Assembly: GCA_963708235.1 (NCBI GenBank) | Contig: OY970200.1 | Location: 1,488,001 to 1,552,000 of the forward strand | Source of the DNA: G963708235 sp963708235 | GTDB taxonomy: Bacteria; Actinomycetota; Acidimicrobiia; Spongiisociales; UBA5794 | DNA length: 64,000 nt | Direction of reading: 5' to 3' | Part shown: in pieces, positions 16,522-25,017 of the stretch | Layout: every line of letters begins with the position of its first letter | How positions within the stretch are numbered: the stretch's first letter is position 1 | Notes under the pieces: generated by a model | The model's database searches: none | Told to the model about the DNA's origin: nothing | Seen by the model: the letters and a program-made list of their open reading frames with translations, nothing else | Position numbers and translations under genes: made by a program

Positions 16522-17745
16522 ATGACCGGCACACTGTTTTTCGTTCATGGAACGGGGGTCCGCACCGACGGCTACACGATGTTGATCGATGCGGTCCGCG
16601 ACCGGGCGGCGGACGCCGGTCTCGAGGTTACCGTCGTCGGGGTCCCCTGGGGAGATACCTTCGGAGTGAGCGGCGACCGGATCGCCGACACGCTGCCGGC
16701 GGTGTCGACCCGCAGTCTCGGTGAGGATCCGATCGAGGTCGACTCCGGACTCGCCCTGTGGGAGATGCTCCGTGACGACCCGCTGATCGAGCTCCGCATC
16801 GCCGGAGAGGGCGGACCGGCCATGACCGGCGCCTCGATCGTGGTGGGAGCGGCCCGGCCCGACCAGCAGGTTCGCGATCTGGTGGCGGCAGCCGCCACCG
16901 CCGTGGAGCGGGGGGAGATCGATCTGGCGTCGGCCGGGGTCACCACCGGCGAGGTCGGGGCGGCGATCACCCGGGTGCGGGAATCGGACGAACTCGGAGA
17001 AGCCGCCCGTACCGCCGGTTCCGCCGAGGATCCGGTGCTGCTGGAGGCCGTGGCCCGGGCCTGTATTGCCACGCTGCTGGCCACATTGCGGCTCCGGCCC
17101 GCCGGCACCTACCCACCCGTCCTTGTCGATGCCGTCGTGCGCGACCACCTCGTCGAACAGGTCGCCGCACTGCTCATCGGTGACGGCACCCGTGGCGGAC
17201 CCATCGACTGGGTCAAGAAAAGGGCGACCCGGTACGCCGCAAAGAAGGCCACCGCCATCGTCCGCGACCGCCGGCAATCGGTCATGTCGCTGGCCAACCC
17301 GGCGGTGGGGGACATCCTCTTCTACCAGCGTCGCGGGGAACTGATCCGAGCCCACCTCGCCGAGCATCTCGTCGACCTGGAGCCCCCGGTGGTTGCGGTC
17401 GGTCACAGCCTGGGAGGGATCGCCCTCGTCGAGCTCCTCGCCGAACGCTCCGACCTCCCGGTCGAGCTGCTGGTCACCGTGGGGTCGCAGGCGCCGCTGT
17501 TCTACGCCATCGACGCTCTCGGTCTGCTCAGGCCAGGTGAGAACACCGTTCCGTTCACACCCTGGCTCAACGTCTACAACCCGTCGGATTTTCTGTCGTT
17601 CCGTGCCACCGGGGTTTTCCCCGGCAACCCGGGGATCACCGATGTCGCCGTCGACCCCGGCGTCCCCTTCCCGGAATCGCATTCGGCGTACTGGGCGGCC
17701 AAGGGAACCTGGCGGGCGATCACCGGCCAGTGGCCCGATGCATGA
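16522..17745 (+). CDS. Alpha/beta serine hydrolase (lipase-like) of the CHAT-caspase operon
   Basis: 407 residues, no signal peptide. The fold starts with TLFFVHGTGVR (oxyanion HG). After a long helical insertion (residues ~80-270) it reaches VVAVGHSLGGIALVEL, the GxSxG nucleophile elbow, then NPSDFLSFRA (likely acid) and PFPESHSAYWA (likely His). It therefore has a complete triad of the lipase/esterase type; the substrate is unknown. ATG 16522 has GGAGG just upstream. Its stop overlaps the caspase start by 8 bp, so both proteins are co-translated. In this context it could act on membrane lipids or be a partner or target of the proteases (inference). Confidence 0.8.
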   Translation: MTGTLFFVHGTGVRTDGYTMLIDAVRDRAADAGLEVTVVGVPWGDTFGVSGDRIADTLPAVSTRSLGEDPIEVDSGLALWEMLRDDPLIELRIAGEGGPAMTGASIVVGAARPDQQVRDLVAAAATAVERGEIDLASAGVTTGEVGAAITRVRESDELGEAARTAGSAEDPVLLEAVARACIATLLATLRLRPAGTYPPVLVDAVVRDHLVEQVAALLIGDGTRGGPIDWVKKRATRYAAKKATAIVRDRRQSVMSLANPAVGDILFYQRRGELIRAHLAEHLVDLEPPVVAVGHSLGGIALVELLAERSDLPVELLVTVGSQAPLFYAIDALGLLRPGENTVPFTPWLNVYNPSDFLSFRATGVFPGNPGITDVAVDPGVPFPESHSAYWAAKGTWRAITGQWPDA

Positions 17746-20206
17746 GGCGGCGACCACCTGGGCGCTCGTCGTCGGTATCGATGTCTACGACAGCGATGCG
17801 GTGCGACCGCTCCAGGGACCGGTTGCCGACGCCTGCGAGACGGTGGCCTGGCTCCGCAAGCTCGGAGTTCCCGACGGTCAGATCCTGCTCCATGCGTCGC
17901 CCGGAGCGCACGCCCGACCTGCGCTCGACGCCCTCGGGATCCCCTATCTCGACGGACGCGAACCGACGATATGGGGCTCCATCGCCACCCTGCGGGGAGT
18001 GACCACCGGGACCCGGCTGTTCGTCTACCTCTTCGGGCACGGTCTCTACGACCCGGAGTCGGGTCGGCTCTTCCTCACCCAGGAAGCCGGAGTGGGCGAC
18101 GCCTACGCCAACCTCGGGATCGACCTCTACACCAAGCTCCTGCTCTCCACCGGGTTCCGTAACCAGTACCTGGTGATGGACGGGTGTCTCAACTATCCCT
18201 ACGACGACGGACGGCGTCCCACCGTGGTGGCGGCGATGCACAGCGGGGTCGCCGGATTCACCCCCAAACCCGAAAATGCGTTGGTCGCCTGCTTTGCGGC
18301 ATCGCAGGATCAGCGGGCCGCCGAGATCGAAGGTCGCGGCGCCTTTGCCCGGCGTTTTCTCGCCGCCGCCGATCCGGACACCCCGATGACCGACGCCGTC
18401 GACTACGACTTCGTCACCGGGCAGCGCCGCTTCGATGTGGGTCGGGCCATGGCGCATCTCATCCCGGTCGTCAGCGGCGACGCCGCCGGGCTTGCCCCTG
18501 CCGTCGCCCAGACACCCCAGGTGTTCCGCTGGGGGAGAGCGGGTTCCGAGACCACCGCCCCCATGTTTACCTTCCCGGCGACCGGGACTCGGAAGGTTCG
18601 GTTCGCCCTCGATCCGGGTGAGGCGACCGGAAGCGTCCGCCGTCTCCGGGTTGCCATCGACGATCCGCCGTACTGGGAGTTCAGCCGTCCCTCGGCGCAG
18701 GGGGAGGTCGAGCTGCCGGTCGATCTGATGCTGCCGGACGGGGCCGCCGCCCAGGCCGAATGTCGTCTCGCCCCGGACGGAGTCTGGGCCGACCCCGACC
18801 GCGCCATCTTCGTCGCCGACGACGAGCGGACCGTCACCCTGTCGGCAGCCACCCGCCAAGGGGTGCCGCTCAGCACCCCGACGGGTTCGATGGGTGCCGG
18901 TATGGGCGATCTGATCGGAGCCGGGAGCGGGTCCCTCGAGTTCCGGGTCGAGCTCCGCGACGAAGGAGGCTCTCCGGCGTGGGAGTTTCTCGATGCCTCG
19001 TACGCCGCCGCCGCCGTGGCGACCGGATCGTCCTATGCGGATCATGTCTTTGTCGGACCACCGGGTGTGGAGGTCACCCCCCACGAGAGCGGCCCGGTGG
19101 TCACCGTCGCCTCTCACGCCATGGACGAAGGGATCGCCTTTGTCGATCGTCTGGTCGGAGCGATGCGGACGGTGACCCCCGCCGGGCACGACCTTCGGGT
19201 GGTCACACCGGGGGACGCACCCACCTCGGTGTTGCGGTTCCAGCTCGCCGGGTCCGCCGCCGATCTCGCCGGGTTCCTCGTCGACGAGAAGCTGGTGACG
19301 CTGAGTCGACCGGGAGGGGGTGAGCCCATCGCCGAGTTGAGTGCCGGTGCGATCGCCGCCAACCCGGCGATCGCCGTAGAGCCCGGAGCGGTGGAGGTGA
19401 CCATCGATCTTCCCTGGGGCAGTTGGGTGCAGACGGTGCGGGTTCCCACCGTCGGCGAGGCGGTCATCGATCTTCCCGGTCACGTCGGGGTTCCCCCGCT
19501 GCGCAATCGTTATGCCGCAGATCCGGCGTCGGCGCCGCGCTTCGAGACTGGCACCGTGTGGTCGGTCGCCGGCGATGGGCCGGTGCCGGTCACCGGGTCC
19601 GACGGTGACGTCGGGGCGCTCACGCAGGTCGGAACCATCGGAGAGGCGGTTCACTGGGCGTTCCCACTGAACCCGCTGGGGGCGCTGCTGGTCGACCCCT
19701 CCCCGCAGCATCCACGGGTGGAGCCGCTGAGCATCGAACGTCTCCCCGCCTGGGATCTCCTGGTCACCTCGGGGCGGCTCGAGGGTATCGACCCCGAACA
19801 GGTTGTGGTGCTGACCGACGCCAAGTGGGCGGACTTCCTGGTGGGCCTTGCCGGAGGGTACGCCGTCTATGCCGCCGGAGGGGGCGAGTTCCTCCGGGTC
19901 GTGTCGGGAAACCTGGTCAACCTGGCACCGTTCCCGCTGATCGACACCGCACTGCTGCGGCTCGCATCCGCACTTGAACCCGGCGTCTCGGGGCCCCAGA
20001 TCGACAGCTACCAGGCGGCAGAGGAGTTGGATGCGATGGCCGGCGCCGGGTCGGTCCCGCTGTTTCGCTGGGGAGTTCCGCTGGCGCTGCGCCTCGCCCG
20101 TCAAACAGGCGTCGGAGCAGGCCGGTCCGAGTGGTACGCCGCCTTGGAGCGGATCGCCGTCTCGCTCGTGCCGACCTCGGTGTGGACGATGTGGCGGGCG
20201 GACTGA
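17738..20206 (+). CDS. Caspase-like (peptidase C14) protein with long beta-rich C-terminus
   Basis: 822 residues, no signal peptide or TM segment. Residues 1-~230 form a caspase/metacaspase fold: TTWALVVGIDVYD opening strand, FVYLFGHGLYD with catalytic His101, and YLVMDGCLNYP with catalytic Cys150. The remaining ~590 residues are beta-rich and not recognised; they include several possible sandwich domains. ATG 17738 lies 8 bp inside the hydrolase gene with no separate ribosome-binding site, so translation depends on the upstream gene. Caspase-fold proteases in bacteria commonly act in regulated cell death or activate partner proteins. Pairing with a CHAT protease and a hydrolase suggests a protease cascade (inference). 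Confidence 0.82.
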   Translation: MHEAATTWALVVGIDVYDSDAVRPLQGPVADACETVAWLRKLGVPDGQILLHASPGAHARPALDALGIPYLDGREPTIWGSIATLRGVTTGTRLFVYLFGHGLYDPESGRLFLTQEAGVGDAYANLGIDLYTKLLLSTGFRNQYLVMDGCLNYPYDDGRRPTVVAAMHSGVAGFTPKPENALVACFAASQDQRAAEIEGRGAFARRFLAAADPDTPMTDAVDYDFVTGQRRFDVGRAMAHLIPVVSGDAAGLAPAVAQTPQVFRWGRAGSETTAPMFTFPATGTRKVRFALDPGEATGSVRRLRVAIDDPPYWEFSRPSAQGEVELPVDLMLPDGAAAQAECRLAPDGVWADPDRAIFVADDERTVTLSAATRQGVPLSTPTGSMGAGMGDLIGAGSGSLEFRVELRDEGGSPAWEFLDASYAAAAVATGSSYADHVFVGPPGVEVTPHESGPVVTVASHAMDEGIAFVDRLVGAMRTVTPAGHDLRVVTPGDAPTSVLRFQLAGSAADLAGFLVDEKLVTLSRPGGGEPIAELSAGAIAANPAIAVEPGAVEVTIDLPWGSWVQTVRVPTVGEAVIDLPGHVGVPPLRNRYAADPASAPRFETGTVWSVAGDGPVPVTGSDGDVGALTQVGTIGEAVHWAFPLNPLGALLVDPSPQHPRVEPLSIERLPAWDLLVTSGRLEGIDPEQVVVLTDAKWADFLVGLAGGYAVYAAGGGEFLRVVSGNLVNLAPFPLIDTALLRLASALEPGVSGPQIDSYQAAEELDAMAGAGSVPLFRWGVPLALRLARQTGVGAGRSEWYAALERIAVSLVPTSVWTMWRAD

Positions 20207-20234
20207 CCGGGGTCCGATGTCCGGTCGGGCGGTC

Positions 20235-21140
20235 TCAGGATGCCGGCAGGCTGGTCGATGTCGTCGTCGTGGTGGTCGTCGACCCACCGTCGGGCAGGTC
20301 GCTGCAGATGACGTAGGCCACCAGGCTCCACTCGGTCCCGCCGGCATCGGTCTGCAGGGCGCGAACCCTCCAGCCGCTGGGTGGGTTGCCGGTGGGCTGC
20401 GACTGGTCGAGCATCACGCCCTGGGTCGGGCTCGCATCGATGACGCTGCCGCCACCGCCGAGGGCGATCGAACCGGCCGGGCATGTCGCATTGGTGACCA
20501 GGGTCGCTCCCTCCTGGGGGAGGATCACCGACCCGCTCGCCATCACCGTTCCGGCGGATGCGGGTCCGGGCGGCCCCGCCGGTCCTTCCGGCCCGGTGGC
20601 GCCGCTGACGCCGGTGAGCCCGCGCGGCCCCGGGGGACCGGTGTTCCCGGTGGCCCCAGGAGGACCGGCGACACCCGGTTCACCCGGAGGACCGGGTGGA
20701 CCCTCGGGACCTGCAGGTCCCGGCGGCCCTTCGGGACCTGCAGGTCCCGAAGGTGGCACCGGTCGCAGGTCTCCGATCGGCAAGAGGAGACCCCTGGGTC
20801 CGGCGGGTCGGGTCGCCGCAGCGAGCGACTGAGGTCCGATCGGGGCGGTCGGCCGGAACTCGCCGTAGGGAACAAGGGGTCCCATCGGTCCGGCCGGGCG
20901 GTCGGTTTCGACGGTGCCCTGGGCCCCCATCAGCCCGCTTGGCAGCGACGACGTCGACTGGGTCACGGTGGGGTCGGGCACCGGAGAACGCGACTGTGTC
21001 GCCGGAGGCGACGACGGTCCGGGCGGTTCGTCGGCAGCCAACGCCGCCACCGGTCCGGTCGCCATCATCGATGCGGTCAGCACGCAGACCGCCCCGAGGC
21101 GACGCAGACCGAACCGGGTGCCGTGACGCGACGTTTCCAT
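20235..21140 (-). CDS. Secreted collagen-like (Gly-X-Y) repeat protein
   Basis: 301 residues from ATG 21140. A signal peptide with a twin-arginine-like basic start (RFGLRRLGAVCVLTASMMATGPVAALA) is followed by a proline-rich spacer. About 60 residues of unbroken Gly-X-Y triplets (PPGPAG, GEPGVAG, GNTGPPG, GLTGVSG) come next. The C-terminal ~90-residue globular domain contains two cysteines (NATCPAGS, YVICSD) and ends in threonine-rich sequence. Such proteins form surface triple helices. It is convergent with the caspase gene (28 bp apart). A TAGTGT box 8 nt before the ATG points to a leaderless transcript. Confidence 0.82.
   Translation of the reverse strand: METSRHGTRFGLRRLGAVCVLTASMMATGPVAALAADEPPGPSSPPATQSRSPVPDPTVTQSTSSLPSGLMGAQGTVETDRPAGPMGPLVPYGEFRPTAPIGPQSLAAATRPAGPRGLLLPIGDLRPVPPSGPAGPEGPPGPAGPEGPPGPPGEPGVAGPPGATGNTGPPGPRGLTGVSGATGPEGPAGPPGPASAGTVMASGSVILPQEGATLVTNATCPAGSIALGGGGSVIDASPTQGVMLDQSQPTGNPPSGWRVRALQTDAGGTEWSLVAYVICSDLPDGGSTTTTTTTSTSLPAS
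20565..20755 (-). repeat. Collagen Gly-X-Y coding repeat
   Basis: Reiterated 9-bp and 18-bp motifs, including the repeated ggacctgcaggtccc, encode the triplets of the collagen-like stretch. Confidence 0.75.
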
Positions 21141-21196
21141 TGCGGTCGACACTACACCGGGTCGTGAAAAACGCATACGCACCGGTGTCGACGAAC

Positions 21197-21838
21197 TCAT
21201 CCGAGCAGAGTGATCGATCCGTCGAGCACCAACGACACCGCACGGTTCGGTGTGGGATCGAACACTTCGACCTGGATCGTCGTGTCCGGGAACGAGAAGT
21301 GGGCGCTGGTCGGTTCCGAGGAGGCGTACACCACCAGCGCACCTCTCGCGGTCTCCTCGCTGACGAACTGGTCACCCAGTGAGACCTCGACCAGCGCCTG
21401 GTACGCATCGGGTCGGGTGTAGGTGGCGACGGTGAGAAAGTCCGGCTGCTGGTTGCCGACGGCGACACCGAGCGGGAGGTACCGGACGAAGACATCGCCG
21501 ACCTCGGTCACCGTGAGTTCGTACGTGGTGTCGGTGCGGGGCCCGGCCCAGTAGATCGGACCCTCGTGGAGGAGGGCGAACTCACGGAGGGTCTGCTCAT
21601 CGAGCCCGACCGGTCGCTCGTCCTGCCCGAGATCTTCGGCGTCGACGTTGGAGGTGGCGGGACTGTCCTGGGCGAGGATCACGGCGGTGACGATGGCTGC
21701 CACTGCCAGGACTCCCGTGATGATCCAGGTGGTCTGCTTACGCCTGGCCTCCCTCGTCATGGGTGGCCGCTTCTTCTTGGCGGGTTTCGCCTCCGGCTCA
21801 GCTTGCCGGGTACCGTCTTTGGGTGTTGGGTCAGCCAT
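21197..21838 (-). CDS. Membrane-anchored protein of unknown function
   Basis: 213 residues. A charged cytoplasmic N-terminus (KPAKKKRPPMTREARRKQT) precedes one hydrophobic anchor (WIITGVLAVAAIVTAVILA). A ~150-residue extracytoplasmic domain follows that looks beta-rich and resembles no family I can name. ATG 21838 has no ribosome-binding site but is preceded by GACAAT at an 8-nt distance, again suggesting leaderless expression. It lies 57 bp upstream of the collagen-like gene on the same strand. The pair may build a surface structure (inference). Confidence 0.6.
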   Translation of the reverse strand: MADPTPKDGTRQAEPEAKPAKKKRPPMTREARRKQTTWIITGVLAVAAIVTAVILAQDSPATSNVDAEDLGQDERPVGLDEQTLREFALLHEGPIYWAGPRTDTTYELTVTEVGDVFVRYLPLGVAVGNQQPDFLTVATYTRPDAYQALVEVSLGDQFVSEETARGALVVYASSEPTSAHFSFPDTTIQVEVFDPTPNRAVSLVLDGSITLLG

Positions 21839-21959
21839 TCGCCCTCATTGTCGCAGGAATGAGGCATGACACTAGTGGTCCGGGGTCGGAATGGTGGTAC
21901 CCGATCGTGGCCGCGCTCGGTTGTCCTGGACCGCTTCCGTCGGGATTCGGGGTTGGTCG

Positions 21960-22148
21960 CTACCGGTCGGGGCGGCGACGTGCCGCCAACGCCACGATGA
22001 CCGCAACCACGAGCAGTACGGTTCCGGCGAGCGCCCAGCGGCGGTCCCCGGTCATGGCAGAACCGGAGATGAGGTCGAATCCCTGACCGATCCAGACCAT
22101 CCCGATCAGGGCCAATCCGGCGGCGACGGCGAGACGGATGCGGTGCAT
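21960..22148 (-). CDS. Small two-TM membrane protein
   Basis: 62 residues consisting of two hydrophobic segments (LAVAAGLALIGMVWIGQGF and WALAGTVLLVVAVIVALAA) joined by a short polar loop, with an RRRP end. ATG 22148 is preceded by TACCGT at a 7-nt distance (22156-22161), fitting a leaderless start. No function is recognised. Its 3' end faces a 120-bp gap with no obvious feature. Confidence 0.55.
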   Translation of the reverse strand: MHRIRLAVAAGLALIGMVWIGQGFDLISGSAMTGDRRWALAGTVLLVVAVIVALAARRRPDR

Positions 22149-22176
22149 GGCCACGACGGTACCGCTGGCCGCCGGG

Positions 22177-23505
22177 CTACGCCACCCGTCGGGAAGCGGC
22201 GGCACGGCCGCCCCCGACCCGTTCCGGGGAGCCCCCCATCCGGTCGGGGGAAAGGGTGAGTGCGGCCGCCCGGTTGGCGATCCGGTCCGCCACATGGACG
22301 GCGTCCTCGCCGACCCCGTCGAGGAAATGTGAGCCGCGTCGCCACAGGAATCGCAACCCGAGCACGTAGAGACCGGGGACCGGGGTCACGCCGCGGACAT
22401 GCCGGATCGCACCTGCCGGGTCGAGCACGGGGATCTGCAGCCACGGGTAGGCCGGGGCGAACCCGGTGCACCAGATGACGCTACGGATCCCGGCATCGAC
22501 GAGATCTATGGTGTCGGGCCCGGGTCCGCCGAGACGTACCGGAAGCGGTCGCATCGCCGGTCCCACGGTGGCGTCGGCCCCGGAGGCGGCGGCGTGGGCG
22601 TCGATCCGGTCCAACAGGCGGCGCAGCCGACGTTCGGCGGCATCGACGTCGTCGAGCAGGTTGTCGCCGAACCGGACCCTGGTCCCGTCGGCGTCGATGA
22701 CCCTTCCCACCGTTTCGACACCGAGGCGGTCGAGAACCCCCAGGTCGAGGTTGCGTCCCCCGTCGGCGCCGCTGAGCCCCAGGGTCGGGGTGCGGCGGGC
22801 GGCGTCGAGGTCCCCGACGGTTTCGGTGGTGTCGTTCATGATCCCGGCGTCGTCCAGCCACCAGCAGAGATCCCGGTTGCGGTAGCGACGCACCGCCCGC
22901 GCATGACGTCCCACGGCGAGAACCACACGGCGCCCGCTGCGGGCCAGTTCCTCGGCGATCTGGATTCCCGAGGCGCCGGCGCCGACGACCAGCACCCCAC
23001 CCACGGGGATCGAGTCCGGGTTGCGGTACTGCGACGAGTGGATCTGGCGGACATCGATGCGATCCGAGCCGGTGATGCGACCGGAGATGGCGGTGGGAAT
23101 CCTGGGGACGCCGTTCTGGCCGGTGGCGATGACCACGTTGCGGGACGTGAAGGTCCCGGCGGAGGTGACGAGTCGGAATCGCCCGCCGTCCCGGCGGAGC
23201 GCCTCGACCTCGATCTGCTGACGAATCGGGGCGTGGGATGCGGCGGCGTAGTCGGTCAACATGGCGGCGACCTCGGCCATCGTCATGAACCCGTCGGGGT
23301 CGTGGCCCCGGTAGGCGTATCCCGGAAGTCGGGTCATCCAGTTGGGAGTGAGTAGCCGCGCCGAGTCCCACCGCTGACTCCGCCACGACTCGGCGATCCG
23401 GCCCCGCTCGAGGACGAGATGGTCCACCCGGCGATGGGCGAGGGCATGGCTGACGGAGATTCCGGCCTGTCCGGCGCCGATGATGATCGTGTCGTGGTGG
23501 TTCAT
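22177..23505 (-). CDS. FAD-dependent monooxygenase-like oxidoreductase (CzcO/flavin monooxygenase family)
   Basis: 442 residues. The first Rossmann motif is at the very start (DTIIIGAGQAGISVSHAL) for FAD. A second (GGVLVVGAGASGIQIAEELA) around residue ~175 binds NAD(P)H. CTGFAPAYPWL near the end matches the C-terminal FMO-like motif. ESWRSQRWDSARLLTPNWM is typical of the CzcO/YdgA-type group. ATG 23505 has AGGAG 8 nt upstream. Downstream of the OsmC gene on the same strand, it may share its transcript. Substrate unknown; possibly a sulfur or organic hydroperoxide-linked oxidation given the neighbour (inference). Confidence 0.85.
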   Translation of the reverse strand: MNHHDTIIIGAGQAGISVSHALAHRRVDHLVLERGRIAESWRSQRWDSARLLTPNWMTRLPGYAYRGHDPDGFMTMAEVAAMLTDYAAASHAPIRQQIEVEALRRDGGRFRLVTSAGTFTSRNVVIATGQNGVPRIPTAISGRITGSDRIDVRQIHSSQYRNPDSIPVGGVLVVGAGASGIQIAEELARSGRRVVLAVGRHARAVRRYRNRDLCWWLDDAGIMNDTTETVGDLDAARRTPTLGLSGADGGRNLDLGVLDRLGVETVGRVIDADGTRVRFGDNLLDDVDAAERRLRRLLDRIDAHAAASGADATVGPAMRPLPVRLGGPGPDTIDLVDAGIRSVIWCTGFAPAYPWLQIPVLDPAGAIRHVRGVTPVPGLYVLGLRFLWRRGSHFLDGVGEDAVHVADRIANRAAALTLSPDRMGGSPERVGGGRAAASRRVA

Positions 23506-23610
23506 GGTTGGCTCCTGTCGAGGTCGGTGGTGACGCATGTGGGCCGGGCGGGTGACGACGCACCCGCCCGGCGGTGAGGCGATGAACGGTCCGGGTCGGC
23601 CCCGGGTAGA

Positions 23611-24186
23611 TCAGGCGGTTTCGACGTCGATGGTGAGCGGGATGCCGTTGGTCAACACATCGAAGACCGCCGAGCGGGCCCGGGAACGGTCGACGAGCTG
23701 GCGCAGTTCCTCGGCCGTGGCGTCGCCGGCGATCTTGAAGGTGATCCGCATCTGCTCGTAGCCGTTGCGGACGGTCTCGTCGAGACCGAGGACACCGAGC
23801 AGGTCGATGTCGCCTTCCACCCGGGACTCGATGGAGGTGAGCTCGATGCCGCGGGCGGCGGCGATGTTGCCCATCCCGGCGGTGAGACATGAGGCGAGGG
23901 CCACCATCAGGTACTCGACCGGTGTCGGTCCGTTGCCCTCTCCGACCAGCACCTGGGGGTGGTCGGCGTGGTAGACGAAGTCCTCGGTGCGGGTGGTGTC
24001 CTCGGCGCCGGCGCCGTAGAAGCCACGGATGGTGGTGCGGCTGTGGGTGCCCCTGACCCAGTGGTTCTCGGCCCGGAACTGGAACCGTGCCAGCTCGGGC
24101 TGGCCCTTTACCGCATCGAGGGTGGCGAACAGCGTGGCGGTGTCGACACCGTTGATGGTGGTTGCCGGGGCGTTGGTGGTGGTCAT
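23611..24186 (-). CDS. OsmC family peroxiredoxin-like protein
   Basis: 191 residues. Key features are the N-terminal AENHWVRGTHSRTTIRGFYG strand region, HPQVLVGEGNGPTPVEYLMVALASCLTAGM carrying a conserved Cys (one of the two usually seen), and the two-strand/helix repeats typical of OsmC/Ohr. Family members reduce organic hydroperoxides or handle thiols. The first canonical OsmC cysteine position is not obvious, so catalytic competence is uncertain. ATG 24186 has a strong AAGGAG site 8 nt upstream. It probably forms an operon with the flavin monooxygenase gene downstream. Confidence 0.85.
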   Translation of the reverse strand: MTTTNAPATTINGVDTATLFATLDAVKGQPELARFQFRAENHWVRGTHSRTTIRGFYGAGAEDTTRTEDFVYHADHPQVLVGEGNGPTPVEYLMVALASCLTAGMGNIAAARGIELTSIESRVEGDIDLLGVLGLDETVRNGYEQMRITFKIAGDATAEELRQLVDRSRARSAVFDVLTNGIPLTIDVETA

Positions 24187-24250
24187 GGTGGTTCTCCTTT
24201 TGGGATGGACAGGTGACCGTGGTCACCGGTGATCGGTCGGGTGGTTCGGG

Positions 24251-24367
24251 TCAGCGGGGTCGCCGCCGCGGGCGGCGACCGGGTCGCTCGTACCGGTGGT
24301 GGCCGGCCTCGAGCAGACGTCGGCGCTCTTCCATCGCCAGCCAGGCGAGGGTGTGCTCGGCGTGCAT
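24251..24367 (-). CDS. 38-residue basic small protein
   Basis: ATG 24367 has AAGGA ~7 nt upstream. The short product (MHAEHTLAWLAMEERRRLLE... ending in RRPRRRPR) has an amphipathic helix and a very basic tail. It is the only plausible reading frame in the 416-bp stretch between OsmC (24187) and the PPOX gene (24602). The rest of that stretch shows no RNA gene or repeat that I can identify. Confidence 0.35.
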   Translation of the reverse strand: MHAEHTLAWLAMEERRRLLEAGHHRYERPGRRPRRRPR

Positions 24368-24602
24368 ATCGGGTCCTTGTGTCGTTCGGCTTACAAGGGC
24401 GAACGTATGCGGGGCCGGTGGTGCGGTCATCGGGGGACCCCACCTATCTATGGGTGCCCATCTACCTACGCAACTGTCGACGCAGCGCACGCACCGATCA
24501 CTCGGCGGGGGTGGGGGCGGTCAACTCCGGGGTTCGGGAAGGCCCGACCCGGTGTTTCCGGTCGAGCGCTCGGTTGCGTGGGGCGGGTTCGGCGGCCCCG
24601 GC

Positions 24603-25013
24603 TCAACCGGCGAGCTTCGGTCCGGCCTCGTCGATGTCGATCTGGATGAGGACGCGACGGTCCTCGACCATGACGCGGCGATAGTCGTCCCAGTCGGGAT
24701 GCTCGCCGGAGATCCGGCGGTAGTACTCGACCAGTGGTTCGAGCGCATCGGGGAGCGACACGATGGTGGCGATGCCGGAGACCTGGGTCCAGGCTCCGTA
24801 GAACCTGTCGGTGAAGACGCAGAGCCACACCCGGGGATCGCGTCGGATGTTGCGGACCTTGAAGGCGGTCTCCCGACTCGAGATCACGATCCGACCCGCC
24901 TCGTCGGCGCCGACGGTCACCGGAGACATCTGGGGTGATCCGTCCCGGCGGCGGGTGGCCAGAACTCCTTGATGGTTTGCGGTGATGAACTCGACGGCTT
25001 GCGGAATGTCCAT
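24603..25013 (-). CDS. PPOX-class (pyridoxamine 5'-phosphate oxidase-fold) F420/FMN-dependent protein
   Basis: 136 residues, the usual size of Rv1155-like split-barrel proteins. NHQGVLATRRRDGSPQMSPV, ISSRETAFKVRNIRRDPRVWLCVF and YYRRISGEHPDWDDYRRVM are characteristic. Related actinobacterial proteins bind F420 or FMN and reduce small molecules; the cofactor cannot be decided here. ATG 25013 is 6 nt downstream of TAACCT (25020-25025) inside the end of the M20 gene, so it probably has its own leaderless promoter. Confidence 0.85.
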   Translation of the reverse strand: MDIPQAVEFITANHQGVLATRRRDGSPQMSPVTVGADEAGRIVISSRETAFKVRNIRRDPRVWLCVFTDRFYGAWTQVSGIATIVSLPDALEPLVEYYRRISGEHPDWDDYRRVMVEDRRVLIQIDIDEAGPKLAG

Positions 25014-25017
25014 GAGG

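Noticed and set aside
20205..20226. GACCGG-N10-CCGGTC hairpin between caspase and collagen-like genes
   Set aside because: The six-bp stem with a 10-nt loop and no T tract is too weak to call a terminator.
17720..20347. 875-codon minus-strand frame opposite the caspase gene
   Set aside because: An antisense shadow of high-GC3 coding sequence; no recognisable motif.
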